DNA of 64,000 bases from Clostridia bacterium. Lineage in GTDB: Bacteria > Bacillota > Clostridia > Christensenellales > Borkfalkiaceae. Within the stretch, counting starts at the first letter, position 1, and every line of letters starts with the position of its first letter. The notes beneath the pieces were generated by a model. It did no database searches. It was not told the DNA's origin and was given only the letters and a program-made list of their open reading frames with translations. The translations under genes and the position numbers were made by a program. Below are positions 57,861 to 64,000 of the stretch, piece by piece. The stretch is taken from positions 1 to 64,000 of the forward strand of contig CAAGME010000048.1 of NCBI GenBank assembly GCA_900770945.1, written 5' to 3'.

Positions 57861-59642
57861 TTAAAGTTCTATCGCTTCGTATTCGTCGAGAGCAAGCTTG
57901 AACGATTCCATAGCTTTTTTGAAAGGCTCTTTCTTGGTCAAATCAACGCCGGCAAGTTTCAAAAGTTCCACAGGGCTGTCGCTTCCGCCCGAAGAAAGGA
58001 ATTTAAAATAATCTTTTACGGCTTTTTCGCCCTCGGCATAAATTCTTTCGGCAATGGTTATTGCGCTCGTTATGCCGGTTGCATACTTATAGACGTAAAA
58101 AGCATTGTAAAAATGCGGTATTCTCGCCCATTCATACGCTATTTCGTCATCGGACACAACGCTTCTGCCGTAATACTTTTTGTTGAGATTATAGTAAACT
58201 TCGTTAAGCGCGTCCTTTGTTAAAGGCTTGCCTTCTTCCGCCATAGTGTGCGCCGCATATTCGAATTCCGCAAACTGAGTCTGACGGAAAAGCGTGCTTT
58301 TAATCATATCGGTATAATAGCTGAGCAAATATTTTTTCAGCTTTTTATCATCGCTGTTTTTGAGAAGATACTTCAAAAGCAAAACTTCGTTGACGGTGCT
58401 TGCGACTTCCGCAACGAAAATGCGATAGTCGGCTTTTGCTTGCGGCTGATATTTGTTGGAGTGATAGGTATGCAAGGCATGACCTAACTCATGCGCTATC
58501 GTGAACACGTTGTTCGTCGTCTTTTTATAGTTAAGAAGAACGTAAGGGTGGCGTAAGCCGTAAACGCCTATGCTGTACGCACCGCTTCTTTTTCCGTCCG
58601 TTTCCTCAACGTCTATCCAACCGCCGTCATGCGCTTCCTGCAAAAGCTTTCCGTACTCTTCGCCAAGCGGTTTCAACCCCTCTTTTACAAGCTTAAATGC
58701 GTCTTCGTAATCGAGTTGAAGCTCGGCTTCCTTAACCGTCGGAACGTACATATCGTACATATGCATGGTTTTTAGTCCGAGGTCTTGCTTTTTGTCGCGA
58801 ACGTATCTATGAAGCGACGGCAGAGCGGAATTAACGGCTTTGAGCAAATTTTCGTACACAACCGGCTTCACGTCTTCTGCGGACAAAGCCCTGTCCAAAC
58901 ACGACTCGTATTTACGCGCCTTGGATAAGAATACGTTTTTGTTTACGTTACCGGCATAAACGGAAGTTATCGAATTGATTAACCCCTTGAACGCCGCATA
59001 ATATTTTTGGAAGGCTTCCTTTCTGACTTTTCTGTCGTCCGATTGCAACAAAACGCCGTACGTTCCGTGCGTAACTTTCACAAGTTTTCCGTCGACTTTT
59101 ATAGTCGGGAAAGGCAAATCGGCATTGTTTATCATACCGAAAACCTCTTTATATCCCCCGAAAACTTTGCCGCCGAGCGATAAAACTTCTTCCGTTTCCT
59201 TGGAGAGAATATGCGCTTTTTCTTTTATCAAGCTTTTCAAAGCATAGTCGTAATCCTTTAAAAGCGGATTTTGGGCAAAACCTTTAAGAGTTTTTTCATC
59301 AAGAGCGGTGAGTTCGGGTTCGATAAAGCTCGTAGCGGCAGAAAACTTAATTTCAAGGTCATCCACACGCTGACAAAGACCGACATATAAAGAATCTCTC
59401 GTGTCCTCGTCGTGTTTCATAAACGCGTAAACGCCGAGCTTTGACAAATCGAGCAAAACATCGTAAGTTTTGTCATAGCATTTTTTAACGGTTTCCGCAT
59501 CGGTGAGCTTGCCCGCAAACTCGGAAAAATCTATCTTTTTTTCTACTTCCGCATAAGTTTTGTTCCATTCGCCCACAGTGGCATAGATATGTTCGGTTTT
59601 CCACTTACGATTTTCGGGAACGTCGTTTCTCGTCAAACTCAT
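57861..59642 (-). CDS. pepF: Oligoendopeptidase F (M3 family metallopeptidase)
   Basis: A 593-residue cytosolic zinc peptidase degrading oligopeptides. The HELGH motif (in FTIAHELGHALH, about residue 387) gives the zinc ligands and catalytic Glu, with the third ligand Glu in EVASTVNE downstream. The helical N-terminal domain (about 1-200) is typical. GGAG precedes the ATG, 3 nt after the degV stop. Confidence 0.96.
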   Translation of the reverse strand: MSLTRNDVPENRKWKTEHIYATVGEWNKTYAEVEKKIDFSEFAGKLTDAETVKKCYDKTYDVLLDLSKLGVYAFMKHDEDTRDSLYVGLCQRVDDLEIKFSAATSFIEPELTALDEKTLKGFAQNPLLKDYDYALKSLIKEKAHILSKETEEVLSLGGKVFGGYKEVFGMINNADLPFPTIKVDGKLVKVTHGTYGVLLQSDDRKVRKEAFQKYYAAFKGLINSITSVYAGNVNKNVFLSKARKYESCLDRALSAEDVKPVVYENLLKAVNSALPSLHRYVRDKKQDLGLKTMHMYDMYVPTVKEAELQLDYEDAFKLVKEGLKPLGEEYGKLLQEAHDGGWIDVEETDGKRSGAYSIGVYGLRHPYVLLNYKKTTNNVFTIAHELGHALHTYHSNKYQPQAKADYRIFVAEVASTVNEVLLLKYLLKNSDDKKLKKYLLSYYTDMIKSTLFRQTQFAEFEYAAHTMAEEGKPLTKDALNEVYYNLNKKYYGRSVVSDDEIAYEWARIPHFYNAFYVYKYATGITSAITIAERIYAEGEKAVKDYFKFLSSGGSDSPVELLKLAGVDLTKKEPFKKAMESFKLALDEYEAIEL

Positions 59643-59645
59643 ATC

Positions 59646-60488
59646 TCACTCCGTCATAAACAGAACGCCGAGCGTGTTTCTTCCGCAATGCGAAGATACC
59701 GTCGTGCCGGCATAAGTTTCGATTATTTCGTCAAAATCGAAAAGTTCCTTAACCTTTTCCTTTACCGCTTCGAGAATATCGGGGTCTTCCTTGCAGTGCG
59801 TGATAAAACATCTTGTTTTGTCGTAAGAAGTATATTCGTCGGCAAGGTCGCTCACATACTGTAACATTCCGCGTTTAAGCTGTCCGGGATACTTCTTTTT
59901 TACGCCGAGCGAACCGTTTTTCATCGCGATATACGGGTGAATTTTTAAAAGCTTTGCGCCAAGAAGCGCAAGAAGAGAACATCTTCCGCCTTTGTGAAGA
60001 AAATCAAGACGGTCGACTACAAACGAAGTGCAGGCTTTAAGCTTGTTTTCTTCAATCCAATCGAAAGTTTCCTTCGCGCTCTTACCTGCCTTTCTGAGGT
60101 CTACCGCCTTCATGACAAGCAAGCCTTGTCCGGAGGAAAGTTGAAGAGTATCGACAACGTAAACGCCGGGGACTTCCTTAGAAGCCGCAAGCGCGTGGTC
60201 GTAGCAAGAAGAATCCTTGGACGAGATATCGAAGTGGATAACTTCGCTTCCGTCCGCTGTTAGCTTTTTAAAAATTTCGATATAAGTTTCGGTCGGAACA
60301 GCGGCTGTTTTCGGAAGCGCGCCGCCGTTTTCGACGTAATCTATAACCGCGTCCGCGGTAATGTCTACGTTGTCGTGGTATTCTTTTCCGCCGAGCATTA
60401 TCGTAAGCGGAACAATCGTTATCTCGTTGTCTTTAACTAATTTTTCGGATAAATCACAAGTTGAATCCGATGAAATTTTGAATGCCAT
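59646..60488 (-). CDS. DegV-family fatty acid-binding protein
   Basis: A 280-residue protein of the DegV/FakB family. It starts KISSDSTCDLSEKLV, with a typical DSxxDL site that contacts the fatty acid carboxylate, and has VSSHCGRNTLGVLF at the C-terminus (His/Gly loop). FakB members deliver fatty acids to the FakA kinase, but fakA is not in this window. AAGGAG lies before the ATG. It heads the operon that runs to rpiB. Confidence 0.93.
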   Translation of the reverse strand: MAFKISSDSTCDLSEKLVKDNEITIVPLTIMLGGKEYHDNVDITADAVIDYVENGGALPKTAAVPTETYIEIFKKLTADGSEVIHFDISSKDSSCYDHALAASKEVPGVYVVDTLQLSSGQGLLVMKAVDLRKAGKSAKETFDWIEENKLKACTSFVVDRLDFLHKGGRCSLLALLGAKLLKIHPYIAMKNGSLGVKKKYPGQLKRGMLQYVSDLADEYTSYDKTRCFITHCKEDPDILEAVKEKVKELFDFDEIIETYAGTTVSSHCGRNTLGVLFMTE

Positions 60489-60606
60489 TTTTTATAGCTC
60501 CTTAATAATTTTTCTTTATTATTTTCACGAACCCGCCCATAAAAACAAATTCGTAATAATCATTATTTTAATAGGTTTTATCTTTAATTTTTAATGTTTT
60601 TATGCG

Positions 60607-61185
60607 TCACAGAATATATGTCAACAGCTTAGTTAAAAAATTATCTTTACTGTTTATCACCCATTCGGGAACAACGCCTAAAACAGAAGAGGTCTTCGGC
60701 ATGCCGATAGTCGAGTACCTACTGTCGCTCGAATTGATTCTGTTATCGCCAAGAACAAAAAGTCTGCCGGCAGGAACGGAATATCTCACTTTTTCGGACA
60801 AGGTCGGAGAGGAAACGTATTCTTCTTCCAGCGGATAAAAATCACCGCCGTTTTCGGAGCGATATACCACACCGCCCTTTATCATTATTTCGTCGCCCGC
60901 TATTCCGATAACGCGTTTTATATAACTTTTGTCCTTCGATTCGTCGGAGAAAACAATCACGTCCCCTCGCCTTATCGCGACTGTTTTATCGGCGAAAAGC
61001 ATATCGCCGCTTTTCAGCGTCGGCATCATAGACCTGCCCACCACCTGAACGGGCGCGTAAACGAACATTCTGAAAAACAGCAGAACAAGGTAAACGGCTA
61101 AAATAATCGCAAATGCATTCATCCACGAAAACTTTTCGTTTATTTCGTCAAGCCTTTTTTCTCTTATGTTTTTTTGAAAAACCAT
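60607..61185 (-). CDS. lepB: Signal peptidase I
   Basis: A membrane protease of about 192 residues that cleaves signal peptides of exported proteins. One N-terminal membrane span (about 22-44) is followed by the catalytic Ser in GRSMMPTL, the Lys in SYIKRVIGI and the GDNRINSSDSR motif. A GTG four codons upstream lies directly against the AGGAG site and is unlikely. It follows the degenerate alpha/beta hydrolase gene by about 28 nt. Confidence 0.95.
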   Translation of the reverse strand: MVFQKNIREKRLDEINEKFSWMNAFAIILAVYLVLLFFRMFVYAPVQVVGRSMMPTLKSGDMLFADKTVAIRRGDVIVFSDESKDKSYIKRVIGIAGDEIMIKGGVVYRSENGGDFYPLEEEYVSSPTLSEKVRYSVPAGRLFVLGDNRINSSDSRYSTIGMPKTSSVLGVVPEWVINSKDNFLTKLLTYIL

Positions 61186-61212
61186 ATCGAAAACCACGCT
61201 CCTATATTCTTT

Positions 61213-62904
61213 TTACAAAACAACCACGTTGTTGACGATACATTTTGAATCGCTGTCTATTTTTAAAGCCAAAATCTCGGAATAATCTTTTATTCCTCGG
61301 CGTTCGACGGATTTAAAATCGGAACACTTTATTATAACGTTCTGCCATATGTCGCCGGGATGTAAATCAACGACAAAGGAATACTCCTTTACATCTTCCT
61401 CTTTGCCTGCCAAAACGGAAACGGAAAGAGAAGTAAACTCCTTAACGTTCACGTCGAACATTATAAGCGAACGTTCGCTCAAGTTCACCATTCTCGGGTT
61501 AATTCTGTAAGTCACAAGCCCGTACTTAGAGCATACGCCAGAGATGTCGTTTGAGCCGATTAAGCTTTCAACGGGATTCTCTCCATCGAAAAACACTCCG
61601 CCGAGAGCATATTTTTCCATTGAATACACGGCAAAACCGTTGGTTTTGTCACGTGAAGAATAAACGAGGTTCGCCTGCCTTGCGTTAATTTTCGGTATCT
61701 TTTTAAATACTATTTTCGAACTGACGGTTATTCCGCTTTTGTATTCGACGACACAAAAGCAGTTTATAAACGTGCTGTTTCCGAAAAGTTCGCTTACAAA
61801 GAACTTTTTGTCCTCGATTTTGCTTTTGACAAGTCGCATAGTCCGCCACTCGCGGTACGCGGGATACGGTCCGTCCTCGGCAAGGTACACGCTCAACGCC
61901 TTCGGACGCATTATGTCCGAAAAGTCTATGTCTACTTCCGCCGTCACTTTTTTGTTTTCTACCTGAACGCTTACTTTAGGTTCAAACGGCATTTCGAGCC
62001 TGAATCCGAGCAAAAATTTTGCAAGGAACAAATCAACGTTCAGTTTGCAGTTAGCGTCGAGCGAATCGGAAAAATTAGGCGCAAAATTGAGATATGCGGG
62101 AACGTCGTCCTTAATTCTGCACATCGTATCGACTCCGCGGTCACAGTCAAAACGCCTGCTGTTCGTCGTCGTCATATAAAACACCGGGCAACGGACGTAT
62201 TGTGCGTACGCGTGCGCGTCGACGCCCGCAAGGTAGCGCAATCGGTCGTCGTTCATTTCAAGCTCGTTCCCGGAATATTTGCTCACCCCTTTGTAAGCTC
62301 TCCAACCCGCGCCGAAAAGCGGGATAAAGCAATCGATTCTCGTATCCGTACCGGCTAACGCCCAGCCTATGCTCGCGCCCTCTTTTATGCCGATAACGCC
62401 TATCGATTCGAGTTCGTGGCGGGATTTTAAAAAGGACACCGCATACTTTGCCACGGCAACCCACTCATACCAGCAAGTTTCCTTTGCGGTCGTTTCGACC
62501 TGGTCCATCAAGTCCTTTGCTTTATTGTAGTTAGCGTACGAAATGCTTGACGGATAACGAGTATAGTTTTCGGTTTTTTCCCATTCGCCGCGATAATCTA
62601 TCATAAGAACGGCGTACCCTTGCTTAACGTAAAGGTCAACAAGTTCGAGGTCCACGGTTTTGTCCGCATCGGGCAAAATCAAAATCCCCGCTTTTCGGCT
62701 TTTTTTAGCCATATTCGTGGACTTTGCATAAACCCCGTAAACGCGAACTCTTCCGTCCGCCGTCTCGCGCCCGGAAAAATAAACGTCGCTGTATATAACG
62801 TTGTCGAAAGTTTCGTCACCCGTAACGCTTTCTTTAAGCGGCAAGGAAGAATTAAAATCTTTCCAAACCATTACCGGTGACAATATGGTACTCGTCGTTT
62901 CCAT
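61213..62904 (-). CDS. Alpha/beta hydrolase-fold protein with lost nucleophile
   Basis: A 563-residue cytosolic protein. Residues about 55-320 read as an alpha/beta hydrolase of the acetyl esterase/dipeptidyl peptidase-like type (AGILILPDADK, YAVLMIDYRGEWEKT, then VIGIKEGASIGWALAG). The nucleophile elbow that should be G-x-S-x-G is G172-I-K-E-G176, with Lys at the Ser position, so ordinary ester or peptide hydrolysis is unlikely. The C-terminal 230 residues form a beta-rich region in two parts (about 325-400 and 410-563). It may bind rather than cut its ligand, or use another chemistry. It is between lepB and an SbcC-like gene; no partner is obvious. Confidence 0.7.
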   Translation of the reverse strand: METTSTILSPVMVWKDFNSSLPLKESVTGDETFDNVIYSDVYFSGRETADGRVRVYGVYAKSTNMAKKSRKAGILILPDADKTVDLELVDLYVKQGYAVLMIDYRGEWEKTENYTRYPSSISYANYNKAKDLMDQVETTAKETCWYEWVAVAKYAVSFLKSRHELESIGVIGIKEGASIGWALAGTDTRIDCFIPLFGAGWRAYKGVSKYSGNELEMNDDRLRYLAGVDAHAYAQYVRCPVFYMTTTNSRRFDCDRGVDTMCRIKDDVPAYLNFAPNFSDSLDANCKLNVDLFLAKFLLGFRLEMPFEPKVSVQVENKKVTAEVDIDFSDIMRPKALSVYLAEDGPYPAYREWRTMRLVKSKIEDKKFFVSELFGNSTFINCFCVVEYKSGITVSSKIVFKKIPKINARQANLVYSSRDKTNGFAVYSMEKYALGGVFFDGENPVESLIGSNDISGVCSKYGLVTYRINPRMVNLSERSLIMFDVNVKEFTSLSVSVLAGKEEDVKEYSFVVDLHPGDIWQNVIIKCSDFKSVERRGIKDYSEILALKIDSDSKCIVNNVVVL

Positions 62905-62916
62905 TTTTTCCTCTCG

Positions 62917-64000
62917 TCAACCGCTCGCCGATACGGATGAACCGTGTTCGGCAGAGGCGGCGGTAACTGTAATTTTTGAAGTAATACGTTCCTTCAACGC
63001 TTCGACATGCGATATAACGCCTATCGAAAAATCGGAATTTTTTAACCTTTCAAGACTGTCTATTACGACGTCGATAAGCGCGGCGTCAAGCGAGCCGAAC
63101 CCCTCGTCAAGAAAGAAAAATTCTATAGGACGCATAGATTTTGCGTATATGCTCTTAGACAAAGCAAGCGCGAGCGAAAGCGAAACGAGAAAAAGTTCTC
63201 CGCCGGAAACGGTGTCTACTCGTCTTTTTATTCCGCCGCTCAGATAATCGACGACGAAAAAGTCGCTTTCGTATACAAGCGAATACCTCCCGCCCGAAAG
63301 CACTACAAGCGTGTCTTTTGCATCGAGCGCGATTGACGAAAGGTATTCTTCGGCAATAAACTCAACGAGCGAATTGCTTTTTACCACGGCAACGAGTTTT
63401 TCTCTCAAAGCCTTGTCCGCCGTCACTTCGCCTAATTCATTCTCTATTATACACCTTTTTACGGATTTTTGCGATAATTTTTCATATGTTTTTCGCAAAT
63501 AATCTCTTTGTTTGTCCGCTTCCGTCGTTTTTTTTGTCTCTTGAGCGAGTTTTTCGCTTTCCGATTTGTAATTCTGCTCGGAATAGTCGCCTTCTTTAAC
63601 GGATAAAGTAAGGTCTTTTATGCGTTCCCTTAATGCCGCGACCCTATTATCGAACCCGGAAATCTGCGTTTCGAGTGTATCGTCAAAGTCTTCCGCCGCA
63701 ACGGCAAGCACTTCACGTTCGTCTTCGAAGTCTTTCATAGCCTTTTCGGTTATGTCTGAAAGTGCCTTTTTCGAACGTTCAAGACCGCTCAACTTTTCTT
63801 CCGAAAGTCTTTTCTCGCTTTCCGTTTTATTAAGCTTTTCGTTTAACTTGGAATATTTGAGCAGTACGCCGTCAATTCTGTCGCTCAAAGCTTTTTCAAG
63901 CTTCTTTTTCTCGCTATAAACTTTTTCGTAATCGTCATCGCCGATTAAGGCATACAGCTTTTGTTTGATAGCGGCATTCTCGTCGCCGAGCCGTTTGCCT
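62917..64000 (-). CDS. sbcC: SbcC-like SMC-type ATPase, C-terminal part (cut by the window end)
   Basis: The reading frame stays open to the window edge, so only about 361 C-terminal residues are seen. They show a long coiled-coil arm (to about residue 165 of this part) and the ABC-type C-terminal ATPase half: the signature TVSGGELFLVSLSLALALS, Walker B FFFLDEGFGSLD and the ISHVEALKERI H-loop. The arrangement matches SbcC, the partner of the SbcD nuclease in processing hairpins and double-strand ends; RecN or another SMC is less likely because of the FLDEGFGSLD motif. Confidence 0.85.
   Translation of the reverse strand, partial: GKRLGDENAAIKQKLYALIGDDDYEKVYSEKKKLEKALSDRIDGVLLKYSKLNEKLNKTESEKRLSEEKLSGLERSKKALSDITEKAMKDFEDEREVLAVAAEDFDDTLETQISGFDNRVAALRERIKDLTLSVKEGDYSEQNYKSESEKLAQETKKTTEADKQRDYLRKTYEKLSQKSVKRCIIENELGEVTADKALREKLVAVVKSNSLVEFIAEEYLSSIALDAKDTLVVLSGGRYSLVYESDFFVVDYLSGGIKRRVDTVSGGELFLVSLSLALALSKSIYAKSMRPIEFFFLDEGFGSLDAALIDVVIDSLERLKNSDFSIGVISHVEALKERITSKITVTAASAEHGSSVSASG

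Overview
The window looks like the chromosome of a low-to-mid GC Gram-positive anaerobe of the class Clostridia, most likely an uncultured gut lineage. The evidence is the Firmicutes gene set (LexA, McsA/McsB/ClpC without mollicute features, long-form HPF, YtfJ/GerW with a DUF2953 protein and a DacF-type carboxypeptidase), frequent TTG/GTG starts with strong AGGAGG-like ribosome sites, GHKL/LytTR two-component systems and lipobox-type secretion signals. The YtfJ/DUF2953/DacF group suggests a spore-forming ancestry. Genus-level placement is not possible from the sequence alone.

Layout. 1-760: three degenerate palindromic repeat units whose ends resemble the tRNA-Gly 3' end, then tRNA-Gly(GCC) and tRNA-Val(UAC). 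750-12540: housekeeping on the minus strand (zinc-ribbon peptide, dxs, RluD-type synthase; miaB-mutS-mutL-miaA-ynbB operon) with lexA divergent under a double LexA operator. 12544-14727: a class A penicillin-binding protein on the plus strand. 36415-45800: glf, a coiled-coil membrane protein, rluB-dacF-ytfJ-DUF2953, a GT-C glycosyltransferase, an FAD oxidoreductase and a CDF transporter. 45819-64000: pgi, sugar isomerase-like protein, hpf, mcsA-mcsB-clpC, galU, upp, the degV-pepF-dnaB-sua5-ptp-rpiB operon, signal peptidase I, a degenerate alpha/beta hydrolase and the 3' part of an SbcC-like ATPase.

The most interesting part is 14816-36164, a surface carbohydrate island made of two paralogous modules plus a conventional GH3. 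Each module has a LytTR response regulator translationally coupled to a GHKL histidine kinase, followed by a separate operon: small multi-pass membrane protein, then a GH3 enzyme with reversed domain order tethered to the membrane near both ends of the enzymatic part, then secreted accessory proteins. Module A ends in a lipoprotein with a Cys/His knuckle and five tandem carbohydrate-binding-like domains. Module B has the GH3 fused to extra membrane spans, a CBM-like domain, InlB-type repeats and a new beta-domain that recurs in the next secreted protein; a 58-residue peptide sits between them. Direct repeats of 9 bp with a 12-bp spacer, placed exactly 9 bp upstream of the -35, precede both module A operons and (with a different sequence) the module B effector operon. 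This is the signature expected of LytTR activators, so each kinase/regulator pair probably controls its own membrane-bound GH3 operon, and module A also controls itself.

All functions are inferred by reading translations and motifs; no database search was run.
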